In this document: piece after piece, positions 24,731-36,233 of the stretch
Layout of the letters: every line of letters begins with the position of its first letter
Numbering within the stretch: position 1 is the stretch's first letter
Assembly: GCA_026874595.1 (NCBI GenBank)
Contig: CM049316.1
Span: forward strand, 48,920,695 to 48,984,694
DNA length: 64,000 nucleotides
Source: Sipunculus nudus
Lineage: Eukaryota > Annelida > Sipuncula > Golfingiida > Sipunculidae
Direction of reading: 5' to 3'
Notes under the pieces: generated by a model
Seen by the model: only the letters and a program-made list of their open reading frames with translations
The model's database searches: none
Told to the model about the DNA's origin: nothing
Program-made: the position numbers and the translations under genes

Positions 24731-27188
24731 ACTTTTTAGGGAACCTGTGAGCTTATGTGATGGCGCGGCGTTGTCCGTTCGCCGTCCAAGGTTGGCTGTC
24801 TGCTGTCCATGGCTGTATGTCAGAAACTGTCAGAGCAAGCAGCTCCAAATTACATGTAAGAATTAGTCACACCTGAAACTTGGAGCCCTAGAGCTTATTA
24901 TTGGGTGTCTGCATTTATCTAGATTTTATTGAAAAAAGCTTAAAAACATTTAAAAATCTTCGTCTCTGAAACTGTCTAGCCAGATTGTCCAGTATTTCAC
25001 AGAAATGTTCCTTGGAACAATCTCTCTCAAGTTTGTTCGAATGGTTCCAGTTCGGTAATTTTCTACCGAGTTACAGGAAGTTGAACTTAGTCATTTGCAT
25101 GCTAAAATTACAGTCTCAGAAACAACTGGAGCTATCATCGTCAAATTTTATGTTAATGTTGGTTACTTGAGTCAAAACTGAAATTGAGGTATTGGTGGGG
25201 CCACTTGCATTGGTCTTTTTGTACGGGATCAATGGTGCCAGAAACATATAGAGGGCTACAAAAAACTTCTTCTCTGAAAGTGTAAATTTAAGCAAAATTG
25301 TTTAATATTGCAAAGAAATGCTCTTAGGGTAGTGCTTTCTAAAGTTTGTTCAAAAGGTCTCTGTTCAAAGTCTTTTGGCCAAGTTATGGGAAGCTGAACA
25401 TAGTCAAATGTTATAGCAGCCCATTTCTGCTCAGTGTCTACAAAGATCTTCTTCTCAAAAAAGACTTTGTCAAATTCTTTAATCTCTCACATGAATGATC
25501 CTTAGATGTTGATAATTCAAATTTGTTTAAATGGTTTTGATTCAGTGATGTTTCATCTCAAAAACTTTCCAGCCAAATTGTCCAATATTTCACAGAAAGG
25601 ATCCCTGAAGCCATCTTTTTCAAGTTTATTTGAAGGGTTCCAGTTAGGAGATTTTATGCCGAGTTACAGGAGGTTGAACTTGGTCATCTGTCCAAAAAGC
25701 ACACTAAAATTAAAATCTAAGAAACGGCTAGAGCTATCATCACCAAATGTTATGCCAATGTTTGTCATGTAAGTCATATCTAAAATTGAGGTAATGGGTG
25801 CTCCACCTACATTGATCTGTTTTTTTACAAGCAAAAATGTAATTTTTGACTCTTCTAGCTTATACACTGTTTTAAGCTCAGCTGACTGAAAGTCATCTGA
25901 GCTATAGCGATCACTCTTTGTCCGTTGTCCATCTGTCTGTCCGTTAACCAGGCACAAATCCTAACCGCTGGACCTAGAACCTTGTAACTTGGGACTCTGA
26001 GAGGTCCATGAAAAATCTCCTCGGAAACCAGAAATGAGGTCTCTGTTACCCATATCCATGCAAAGAAGCATGGTGGTCCCTGGATTAGTTGTTCAGATAC
26101 TTCAGCTTTTGTATCAAATTTTCCATTATTCTGAGGGATACTTTGGAGTCCTATAGCTTGAAGGATATGGGTAACAGAGACCTAATTTCAGGTTTCCATA
26201 GACACTTTTCATGGGCCTCCTTGCATGACAAGAATGAAGATTCTAGGTCCAGTTGTTACAATTTGTACCCTGTTGACAGATAACCACATCTTTAAAGGTC
26301 TCAAAAATAGAGAAAATAATTCGTAAAAATTTGAAAAAAATGGCACACCCAGTCTGCTAAAACTTATTGAACATGTCATGATCAATATGTATGCCAAAAA
26401 TCATGAGCATCAGTGTTGTAGTTATTGAGATACTGGAGTTTTTGTATCAAATTTTACATTATTCTGGGGGGTATTTTGGAGCCATACAGCTTAATGGATA
26501 TGGGTAACAGAGACCTAATTTCAGGTTTCCATGGGGATTTTTCATGGGTCTCCCTGTGTGTAAAGAATGAAGATTCTAGGTCCACTTTTTAGCTCAGCTG
26601 ACTGTAAGTCATCTGAGCTATAGCGATCACTCTTTGTCCGTCGTCAATCCGGCCATCCGGCCGTCTGTCTGTTAACAAGGCACAAATCGTAACCACTGGA
26701 CCTGGAATCTTCTTACTTTACATTCTGAGAGACCTATGAAAAGTCTCCATGAAAACCATGGAACGCCGCCGCGTTCGTTTCCAGAGAACTCCTCTGAGAC
26801 TAATGGACCGATTTTTCCGAAACTTACACCATTGATCAGGTCACATGGGAACTGGTGCCTAACCAATTTGCGTTGACCTCTGACCTTTCCTCTCTGCCGA
26901 GCGTCCATTTGTGCGTCTGTTTCCACACATAAATCCTCATATCTCAGGAACTGTTTGACCAATCAAGACTTTTGGCACCACCTGTATTTGTTCAGTTTTT
27001 ATGAAATTTTTCTCTATTTTTGAGACCTTTAAAGATATGAACATCTGTTAACAGGGCACAAATCATAAAAACTGGACCAAGAATCTTCATTCTTGTCATG
27101 CAAGGAGGCCTATGAAAGTCTCCATGGAAACCTGAAATTAGGTCTCTGTTACCCATATTTATAAGCTGTATGGCTCCAAAATACCCCC
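24731..27188 (+). repeat. Helitron-like start and overlapping HINE units
   Basis: 24735 has the GTGAGCTTATGTGATGGCGC start. 24900-25850 has core units. HINE hairpin starts are at about 25874 and 26587 (AGCTCAGCTGACTG..AGTCATCTGAGCT), each followed by 340-bp-type units. GAACGCCGCCGCGTTCG at about 26761 begins a Helitron-like core segment. No gene. Confidence 0.55.
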
Positions 27189-27869
27189 CAGAATAATGGA
27201 CAATTTGATACAAAAGCTGAAGTATCTGAACAACTAATGCAGAGATCACCATGATTCTTTGCATAGATATTGACCATTAAGTGTTTTTATTAGTTTCTGC
27301 AGACTGGTGGAGCCACCTGTATTTTTGTATAACTTCGTTTTGGCGGATACTATGTTTTTGACCTGAATCCTCCGCCGCGGCGGCGTTCATTTCCAGAGAG
27401 CTCCTCGGAAACTAATGGACCGATTTTTCCAAAACTTACACCAATTATCGGGTCACATGTGAACTGGTGCCTAACCAATTTGCGTTGACCTCTGAGCTTT
27501 CCTCTCTATCCAGTGTCCATTTGTGGGTCTGTTTCCACTCATAAACCCTCATATCTCGGAAACCGTTTGACCGATCAGGAAATAAAATTTATACAAATGT
27601 AGCCCTTGGATTGCTTTATAACATACACAAAAAATGGTGGCGCCACCTGTAACCATGTTTGCACAGTGTCCATCTGTTCATCTGCCTTGTGTTAAAATCA
27701 CTCATATCTCTGCAGTGAATTGACTAATTCACCTGAAATTCGTCATGCGTATACATCCTGGATAGCTGTCTTGATTTTATGACAGGTGGCGCCACCTACA
27801 TTCACTTTAACGCTGATGACATCCAAGCTCATATCTTGGAAACCGTTTGACCGATCAGGAAATAAAATT
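27189..27869 (+). repeat. 681-bp perfect duplication, copy 1
   Basis: By eye, identical base for base to 30524-31204 (offset 3335). The copies diverge at 27188/30523 and at 27870/31205. It spans the end of a 340-bp unit and the start of a Helitron-like segment (GCGGATAC..., CCGCCGCGGCGGCG). Confidence 0.85.
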
Positions 27870-28766
27870 GATACAAATGTAGCCCTTGGATAGCTTTATA
27901 ACATACACAAAAAATGGTGGCGCCACCTGTAACCATGTTTGCACGGTGTCCATCTGTTCATCTGCCTTGTGTTAAAATCACTCATATCTCTGCAGTGAAT
28001 TGACTAATTCACCTGAAATTTGGCATGCGTATACATCCTGGATAGCTTTCTTGATTTTATGACAGGTTGTTCCACCTTCATTTATGTTTAGGCTGCCGAC
28101 ATCCAGGCTTATATCTCAGGACTCGTTTGACATATCATGTGTATAGATCTCACATAGCTCTTTATCATACAAAAAAATGGTGGCGCCACCTGCATCCATT
28201 CTTGCACAGTATCCGTTTGTTTGTCTGCTGTGGGATAAAATCACTCATATCTCGGCAGTGGTTTGACTGACTGCCAAAAATTTTGCCTGTATATTCATCT
28301 TGGATAGTTTTCTCGATTTTGTGGCAGGTGGCGCCACCTACTTTCACATTCAGGCAGCAGACATCCAGGCTTATATCTGAGGACTGGTTTGATGTATCCT
28401 ACTGAAAATTTGCATGTGTATAGATCTCACATAGCTCTTTATCATATGCAAAACTGGTGGCGCCACCTGCAACCATTTTTGCACAGTGTCCGTCTGTTTG
28501 TCTGCCGTGGGATAAAATCACTCATATCTTGGCAGTGGTTTGACTTATCTTCATAAAATTTTGCAATTTTATACAACTTGTATAACTTTCTGGATTATGT
28601 GGCATGTGGCGCCACCTACATACACATTTTGGCTGCATACGTCCATGCTAATATGCAACACATCTCTCTCTATTTCCCCTTGCCACTTAATCCATGCCTA
28701 ACTTCACCCGTTACATTCTGGTTTCAGCGGATACACATAGTCGCTTGTCGACTACCCGTATTCTAG
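27334..28766 (+). mobile_element. Helitron-like non-autonomous element with 280-bp tandem core
   Basis: The 3' end is hairpin TAGTCG-CTTGT-CGACTA, then CCCGTATTCTAG (CTAG 28763-28766) followed by T, the classical Helitron terminus. The left limit is placed at TTCGTTTTGGCGGATAC but is uncertain, because the preceding base is T rather than A. The interior has about five units of roughly 280-290 bp, each with palindromic GGTGGCGCCACCT sites and CTCATATCT motifs. No Rep/helicase ORF. Confidence 0.6.
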
Positions 28767-29304
28767 TTCTTAATGAAACCATCACCTCGACACCAAGAGT
28801 TGGGATAGCCTTTTATCATTCAGGAACCATGAAAACAGCTTTATGATCAATAGAAAACTATTTAAATGCTTAAAATATTTCAACATGTGATGGTTTTTTG
28901 AAATATCAAGAGTTCGATACATAAGTTACTTCTTTTCAAGATTTCAATGTTACCCCTTTTTTTCTCGTCAAATCTCTTTTTTCTTGTTGTGTAAGACTAG
29001 AAACAACATAAAACCCATTCATTTGGAAATTCGACACAGTTGATATATTTTTAAATGGAGCATTTGTTTGCTGAGCCCTAAAAAGTATATTTTTTGAATG
29101 TAGGTTATCATTAAATCACCTTTTTTGCACTTTATATAAATCAGATTTTTTAGCAATCCTGTGAGCTTATGTGATGGTGTGGTTTCAGCTATCTTCCATT
29201 GTCGCTACATTACCCCATACTATCCCAAAACAACAGGAGCTAGTATCATGAAATTTTATGCAAAAAATTAGCTATCAGAAAAATCTATCGGATTTTGCTT
29301 ATTA
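28767..29304. other. Stretch without recognised gene
   Basis: AT-rich with no coding potential seen. At about 29140-29300 a degraded start of the GTGAGCTTATGTGATGG element family is visible. Confidence 0.5.
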
Positions 29305-30523
29305 TTAGCTCAGCTGACTGAAAGTCATCTGAGCTATAGCGATCACTCTTTGTCCGTCTGTCCGTCTGTCCGTCCGTTAATCAGGCACAAATCATAACCG
29401 CTGGACCTAGAACCTTGTAACTTGGGATTCTGAGAGGTCCATAAAAAATCTCCTTGGAAACCAGAAATTAGGTCTCTGTTACCCATATATTTGGAGCTAT
29501 GGGGCCCCAGATTACCCCCCCAGAATAGTCAAAAATTTCATACAAAAACTTCAATATCTAATTAACTACATCACTGATGGTCATGATTTTCGGCATACAT
29601 ATTGATCATGAGATGGTTCATCAGTTTCTGCAGACTGGTGGCGCCACCTGTATTTTTAAATTTTTACGAATTGTTTTCTCTATTTTTGAGACCTTTAAGG
29701 ATGTAGTTATCTGTCAACAGGGTACAAATTGTAACGACTGGACCTAGAATCTTCATTCTTGACACACAGGGAGACCCATGATAAGTCTCCATGGAAACCT
29801 GAAATTTGGTCTCTGTTACCCATATCCTTTGAGCTATGACACTCCAAAACACAGCTCAGAATAATGGAAAATTTGATACAAAAGCTAAAGTATCTGAACA
29901 ACTAATGCAGAGATAACCATAATTGTTTGCATGGATATTGATCATGGAGTGTTTCATCAGTTTCTGCAGACTTTTGGCACCACCTGTATTTGTTCAGTTT
30001 TTATGAAATTTTTCTCTATTTTTGAGACCTTTAAAGATATGAACATCTGTTAACAGGGCACAAATCATAAAAACTGGACCAAGAATCTTCATTCTTGACA
30101 CACAGGGAGACCCATGAAAGTCTCCATGGAAACCTGAAATTAGGTCTCTGTTACCCATATTTTTAAGCTGTATGGCTCCAAAATACCCCCCAGAATAACG
30201 GAAAATTTGATACAAAAACTGCAGTATCTCAATAACTACAACACTGATGGTCATGATTTTCAGCATACATACTGATCATGAGCTGTTCCATCAGTTTCTG
30301 CAGACTGGATGCGCCACCTCTATTTTTTTTCAAATTTTTACGAATTTTTTCTCTTTTTCTGAGACCTTTAAAGATGTGGTTATCTGTCAACAGGGTACAA
30401 ATCGCAACAACTGGACCTAGAATCTTCATTCTTGTCATGCAAGGAGGCCCATTAAAAGTGCCTGTGGAAACTTGAAATTAGGTCTCTGTTACCCATATCC
30501 TTCAAGGACTCCGAAGTATCTCT

Positions 30524-31204
30524 CAGAATAATGGACAATTTGATACAAAAGCTGAAGTATCTGAACAACTAATGCAGAGATCACCATGATTCTTTGCATA
30601 GATATTGACCATTAAGTGTTTTTATTAGTTTCTGCAGACTGGTGGAGCCACCTGTATTTTTGTATAACTTCGTTTTGGCGGATACTATGTTTTTGACCTG
30701 AATCCTCCGCCGCGGCGGCGTTCATTTCCAGAGAGCTCCTCGGAAACTAATGGACCGATTTTTCCAAAACTTACACCAATTATCGGGTCACATGTGAACT
30801 GGTGCCTAACCAATTTGCGTTGACCTCTGAGCTTTCCTCTCTATCCAGTGTCCATTTGTGGGTCTGTTTCCACTCATAAACCCTCATATCTCGGAAACCG
30901 TTTGACCGATCAGGAAATAAAATTTATACAAATGTAGCCCTTGGATTGCTTTATAACATACACAAAAAATGGTGGCGCCACCTGTAACCATGTTTGCACA
31001 GTGTCCATCTGTTCATCTGCCTTGTGTTAAAATCACTCATATCTCTGCAGTGAATTGACTAATTCACCTGAAATTCGTCATGCGTATACATCCTGGATAG
31101 CTGTCTTGATTTTATGACAGGTGGCGCCACCTACATTCACTTTAACGCTGATGACATCCAAGCTCATATCTTGGAAACCGTTTGACCGATCAGGAAATAA
31201 AATT
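30524..31204 (+). repeat. 681-bp perfect duplication, copy 2
   Basis: Same sequence as 27189-27869. Copy 2 continues to the left end of the TIR transposon at 31854. Confidence 0.85.
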
Positions 31205-31878
31205 TATACAAATGTAATCCTTGGATTGCTTTATAACATACACAAAAAATGTTGGCGCCACCTGTAACCATGTTTGCACAGTGTCCATCTGTTCATCTGC
31301 CTTGGGTTAAAATCACTCATATCTCTGCAGTGAATTGACTAATTCACCTGAAATTCGTCATGCGTATACATCCTGGATATTTTTCTTGATTTTATGACAG
31401 GTGGCGCCACCTACATTCACGTTCACGCTGATGACATCCAAGCTCATATCTCGGGAACCGTTTGACCGATCAGGAAATAAAATTTATACAAATGTAGCCC
31501 TTTGATAGCTCTGTAACATACACAAAAATGGTGGCGCCACCTGTAACCATGTTTGCACAGTGTCCATCTGTTCATCTGCCTTGGGTTAAAATCGCTCATA
31601 TCTCTGCAGTGAATTGACTAATTCACCTGAAATTCGTCATGCATATACATCCTGGATAGCTTTCTTGATTTTATGACAGGGGGCACCACCTACATTTACA
31701 TTCACGCTGATGACATCCAAGCTCATATCTCGGGAACCGTTTGACTGATCAGGAAATAAAATTTAGCATGTGTATAGATCTCACATAGCTCTTTATCATA
31801 TGCAAAACTGGTGGCGCCACCTGCAACCATTTTTGCACAGCGTCTGTCTGTTACCGTAAAATCTCCACTTAAAACCGC

Positions 31879-33546
31879 GGTTTAATCAAGAAATTCAAAA
31901 TCTTGAAATCAGGTTGATTTCCTGAAAGCACTGTGCGGTTTATACTAGAAGGGTTTCCTGAATATCTTCCTGACAGACATCGTTTTTGGGCCGGCGAGTG
32001 GGCGATAATATTGCAACTTTCGAAGGCCGTTCTTAGCAGCAGTCTCGCATGCATGGGAGCCGTGTGTAAATGTATTATTAACGATTATTTGTTATTTATA
32101 AATTAAATATTGCTGATTAGTTTTCGTGTGATATATAACTTGTGATAAAATCTTGGTAATTGTCACCAAAAAATACGTTTAAAACAACCTAACGTTAAAC
32201 TGCATTAAATGCGGCGGTATCCAGGACCTGGATACCGCCACATAAAAAGGTTCAGAGTAAACTGGCGAACTTCAAACCCTTGTCGGAAAAAAATCTTGTA
32301 AAATCAAATAGTGCGTTTATGACAAGGAAACTTTAAGTAATCTAAGGGAGATATAGAATTTAAATTGAATGACCAAGAAATTCAGCTAAATATTGTTTTA
32401 GTATGTAAACAAGACTCACTTTTAAAACTTTGCAACCCTTGCGCTTGAAACTGTTGAGCCAACGCGGCCCGTTTCCACTGGTTACACAGGCGGCTGCCGG
32501 CCAGCCGTGGCTGGGGATAAACCCAGAGCAGACATCGTTCCCCGTGTATCACCGTTTATTAGGATAATACATATTTTTTCTAATCAACATTTAAAGTGGA
32601 CAAACACTGTCTAATTGGTATGTTATATGCGTATTTGATAAGAATATCTTTATTTCTTAACGAATACGACTTTTTCCGACGAAATATAAGAATTTAATTG
32701 TCATGTGGAATGTCTCCAGTTTCGTCAAATCATCTTCTAGGGCTCTCGCACAGCGTAGCGTAGTAAGAGAGGACGGTCGCTAGGGCTAACAACAACCCTG
32801 CTGTAACACACAGCGGCCCACTTCGTCGGGCATGGTCAAGCAAAATTGAAATAAAAGCCTACTTTAAACACATTTGCGGCATTATTTAGCAATGATTATT
32901 TGTTTAAAACGTTAAATGAATAAAAAGCTGACATCGTAAGGAGTCTCACAATGGCAGACGATTGTTTTAAAATCAAGTTTGAGTGCCGCCATGTGCTGAA
33001 ACGCCCCGGTATTCTGCTAAGAATATTTTGAACGGCTGTACGCGGTGGGTGGTAAACAGAACAGCCACCTATTTCGTCCCAGCGTGCTTTGCGCGAACAC
33101 TGCCTTGACAAAATGGCTCCACACACGGAAACTTTCTTCAGGAAAAAAACTTGCTTACCCCGACTGGCCTCTTTAATCTTACCTTAAAATCACTCGTTAT
33201 CAAGCGTCTGGTTTCCTATACGTGCGTATCTCGAAAAGGTAACTTCAGTTACTTTGATATTTAGTTAAGTTGACCAGCGATGTTTTCAAACGCGCCAGCA
33301 AATTGTGGCATTGAGTGATGTCAACGTACGATGTGACGATGATAATACCGAAGTTACCGGTATGAAAATGATTTGAATCTTCATAGTAATTCCAGAAAAT
33401 GAAATTTTCATCAAAAGTTAAGATTTCAAAATATTATTTTTAGAATTAAAATATACAGTGACTTGAAATGGATCAGCAGAATATTTTTTTTTCCAAAATA
33501 TAATGACAAATCAGTAGCAAACAAAAATACGACACGGAATATAAAA
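31879..33546. other. Non-coding interior of the split DNA transposon
   Basis: Apart from the palindrome at 32213 this holds only short ORFs without recognisable domains, e.g. 76 codons on the minus strand at 32896-33126. It is more GC-rich than the surrounding repeats. Confidence 0.5.
32213..32239. repeat. Perfect 13-bp inverted repeat with 1-nt spacer
   Basis: GGCGGTATCCAGG, A, CCTGGATACCGCC. It lies inside the left half of the split DNA transposon. It could be a hairpin or a dimeric protein site; function unknown. Confidence 0.8.
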
Positions 33547-33550
33547 TCTG

Positions 33551-33919
33551 TGTAGCGGACTGGGCAAGTCCAGCTGCAACACGGATCCGTTACCCCATTT
33601 TACGGGAGGGGGACGATTATGGATGTCTATGCCACAAGACGGCAGCAATCAGTCAGACCAAATTCGCAACTAAACTACCACAAACAAGAAAGTCAGTTGA
33701 TTTGTATAAAAGAAAGGTTCTTAATCACAAAGGAACATACAAAATTATCTTTCATTATGGATACCTTTTTCTGTAGGCTCCTTAACACTGGTTTCTCTCT
33801 CTCTGAACTTTTATCCAAACGACAAAATATGGCGCGTCCTGCCTCCTTATCTCGTCCCCATTACCGACTCGCCCCACACTCAAGGCCAAGACAATACGGC
33901 CCTAAGCGGATCCGCCACA
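33551..33919 (-). repeat. 3' LTR of the Ty3/gypsy element
   Basis: This is the 369-bp downstream LTR, the same length as its partner, with one difference at 33880. It is directly preceded in element orientation by a purine-rich tract. TCTG at 33547-33550 is the outer target duplication. Confidence 0.96.
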
Positions 33920-33932
33920 TTCCTCCCCCCTT
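33920..33932 (-). other. Polypurine tract of the Ty3/gypsy element
   Basis: The minus strand reads AAGGGGGGAGGAA directly against the TGTGG start of the 3' LTR. This is the position and composition of a plus-strand DNA primer. Confidence 0.85.
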
Positions 33933-34271
33933 AGACGCAACCGCCTGCGGTTGTGTCCAATACTAACACATAAAATATGAAAAAGTGCAAAGCAACATTC
34001 AAAGAAAAACAACCAAAATAAAATGAAGATGAACATATACACGTAGAAAAACTTGAACATATAGGCACATATTAAAATACAAATCGGCCTGGGTAGTACC
34101 CGTATTGCAATTAGCACCAGTTGCTCAGCTACTCCTGAGTGTCCAACTAACTTATCATTACAAATCTAAAGTGTATTTCACCACTCCCCTTTCTATTCAA
34201 TCTAATCTTAAATTTCCCCATACAGTGAAGGTCTTCTTCGGGAAATCATAAAAAGTATATAAGGGCAACTC
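33933..34271 (-). other. 3' untranslated part of the Ty3/gypsy element
   Basis: This is about 340 bp between the stop of the third ORF and the polypurine tract. It is AT-rich with no supported coding region. Confidence 0.5.
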
Positions 34272-35213
34272 TTAATTGGTCTCATGCTGGCCCACCGGAG
34301 CATTCCTATACCATGCCTCCCAGCACTCCAGACGGCGGACGTCGCCTTGAAGGTGACACTGTTCTAGCTGTCCGTTCAGATCAGAAATGGTGGTCTGCTG
34401 ATCCTGAAGCTGTCCTTTGAGCAAATCGAGGTCTTGGTCCTGTTTGCGGTTGATTTTCTCTAGCGCAGCTATGTACTGTCTCGCCTCTTGAAGCTCAGCC
34501 TCTAGACGTTTGGTCTGTTCTTCGTAGGCGGCCCCCTCTCTTTTCAGATGTTCCTCTATACGTTCAGTGGGTAGCTGGAGGCCCATATAACTCCATATGC
34601 GTGCCATGTCTCCAGGGAAAGCCTTTCCCTCAGGATCCATATACCCTTGGTCTCGGGTACTCTCGCGCAAGACTGGTGTGTTGTATATGGAGCTCCAGCG
34701 TTGGAATTCGATTTCTGTCTCGAACCCCTCTGAGTGCCTTTCCATCATATGCTCTTTTATTTGTGCATGTCGTTGTGCATGATACCCGCAATGCGACATG
34801 GGGCATTTGAATACACGCGTGTCTAAGACATGTTTCTCTACCCAATGTCTTCCAAGGGACCGTTCGCTGTCCCTGGACAGTCGGCACCTTCGAACAGGGC
34901 AGTCCCATGGCCCGTGGTGGAAGCTGCTCCTTGCTCTGGCTCCTCGGCGAGGATACTGCCTGCTGTGAATGGCACTAACGTGGGCTTCCGGCCGAGTTTC
35001 ATCAGGGCTCCTGGAAGATTCCTCAAGTATTGGAAGTGGCTCGTCCATCACTGGGGACCCAGGTGATCTCGTCGCGGGCATGGCATTAGTGGATTCTCTT
35101 GGTGGGGTTCTGGGTTCCCTGTCCCCCGAGGTTAGGGTGATCACATGTCGCTCAATAGTGGCGACCAATGTCGGGTCCCGTAGTCTAACATCCTGGGCTG
35201 GGAACTGCGCCAT
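34272..35213 (-). CDS. Third ORF: two C2H2 zinc fingers plus coiled coil
   Basis: The open frame starts at 35270, but the likely start is the ATG at 35213 (codon 20), directly after a splice-acceptor-like sequence; this gives 313 residues. Counting from 35270: a Pro/Ser/Arg-rich region to about residue 120; finger 1 C124, C129, H142, H147; finger 2 C156, C161, H174, H179 (both C-x4-C-x12-H-x4-H); then a Lys/Glu/Gln-rich heptad-like coiled coil at about 236-311. There is no signal peptide or membrane segment, so it is not an envelope protein although it sits in the env position. The function is unknown: nucleic-acid binding and oligomerisation are inferred. A captured host-type gene or an element-specific accessory protein are both possible. 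Confidence 0.85.
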   Translation of the reverse strand: MAQFPAQDVRLRDPTLVATIERHVITLTSGDREPRTPPRESTNAMPATRSPGSPVMDEPLPILEESSRSPDETRPEAHVSAIHSRQYPRRGARARSSFHHGPWDCPVRRCRLSRDSERSLGRHWVEKHVLDTRVFKCPMSHCGYHAQRHAQIKEHMMERHSEGFETEIEFQRWSSIYNTPVLRESTRDQGYMDPEGKAFPGDMARIWSYMGLQLPTERIEEHLKREGAAYEEQTKRLEAELQEARQYIAALEKINRKQDQDLDLLKGQLQDQQTTISDLNGQLEQCHLQGDVRRLECWEAWYRNAPVGQHETN

Positions 35214-35230
35214 CTCTCTGTAAACATACA
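35214..35230 (-). promoter_or_regulatory. Candidate 3' splice site before the third ORF
   Basis: On the minus strand TGTATGTTTACAG|AGAG lies directly before the ATG at 35213, with the AG at 35219-35218. This is where a subgenomic spliced RNA for a third ORF would be joined, as retroviral env is. The pyrimidine tract is short. Confidence 0.45.
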
Positions 35231-35270
35231 GTCCATAAATCCAGATGTCAGACATATTGAGGTATTTCAT

Positions 35271-35606
35271 ATCTACTCAATTCTACTTTTGTCCTTGGTT
35301 ACCCAGTCTCTGGCTACCTGTAATTCACAGTTTAAAGTTTACAATATTTGGATCTGATAATGACATTACACTTCTATTTTAGACTAGAGAAAATTTCTGG
35401 CGATACCTGAAACCGTACTAATTTGGTGTTTCTCTAATGACACTTTATTCTACTCAAGGGCACTCTTTACTATATTGCTACCCTTGACGATTCTGCCATG
35501 CTAATTATGTCACCAAATTTATGAGTCTGGCCGCCCATCTACAAGTTTCCAGTCTTTTTTTTTTTTTTTTTAAGTGTCCGTCATTCAACCACTTAAATTA
35601 AGTCTC
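35271..35606 (-). other. Spacer between pol and the third ORF
   Basis: This non-coding stretch inside the element has a run of 17 T (A on the element strand) near 35557-35573. I see no gene. Confidence 0.5.
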
Positions 35607-36233
35607 TTATAAGTTTAACCTGTTAATCGGTTTCTTACGACGGAAACCACGGCCTAGCTTAGCAGCATCGGCCGCTGAAGCCACTGCCGAATTCTCTACG
35701 TCATCATCAGCGTCCTCACTGTCATATAAGAATGCCTGTGGAGGGGTCTCCTCTTCCCGACTATCCAAGTTATTCCCGGATCGGGGACCCTCTGTCTCCA
35801 CATGATCCTCTCCGCAAGGTTCGCTCTGGGGGTCTGTGGCCAATCCCGGGCCATCAGGACCCACCGGTGGATCTCCTAACAACACAGTCTCATCCTTTCC
35901 CTGCTCAGGAGCCTCCTTCCGAATCCAACTTTCACGGGGTAAGTCTCCCACATAGGATTTCAACTGGTCCATATGGACAACCTTACTAGGTTTATCGGGG
36001 GCCTCTTGAATACGAAGATTGACATCTGTCACTTCGTCAATCACGAGGTACGGGCCCGTCCAACCTCTGCCCAGTTTTTGGTTGCCCTTTGGTGGGTAAT
36101 AGTACCACACCCAGTTTCCAATTGGGAATTTCCAATATATTGTATTGACGTCATAGTTGCGCTTCTGCCGCTCTGCCGCCTGTTTGAGATATTTCCGGGC
36201 ATACTCATGGGCTATCATGGTGGCCTCCTTCAC
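35607..36233 (-). CDS. pol: Integrase C-terminal part, separated by one in-frame stop
   Basis: 208 codons in the same frame as pol, directly after the UAG; the first codon is GTG, not ATG. It starts with the helical segment that normally joins the integrase core to the GPY/F module (HEYARKYLKQAAERQKRNYD). GRGWTGPYLVIDEV follows, which is the GPY motif, then a long acidic tail rich in Asp/Glu/Pro. With no ATG of its own this is a broken or read-through extension of pol. A single base change from a sense codon such as CAG would account for the stop. Confidence 0.9.
   Translation of the reverse strand: MKEATMIAHEYARKYLKQAAERQKRNYDVNTIYWKFPIGNWVWYYYPPKGNQKLGRGWTGPYLVIDEVTDVNLRIQEAPDKPSKVVHMDQLKSYVGDLPRESWIRKEAPEQGKDETVLLGDPPVGPDGPGLATDPQSEPCGEDHVETEGPRSGNNLDSREEETPPQAFLYDSEDADDDVENSAVASAADAAKLGRGFRRKKPINRLNL

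Noticed and set aside
27000-30266. 90-codon minus ORFs with similar sequence at 26992 and 29994
   Set aside because: They are chance frames through the 340-bp repeat unit, repeated because the DNA is repeated.
34597-35223. Other ORFs overlapping the zinc-finger ORF
   Set aside because: Only the 34272-35213 minus frame has domain structure.
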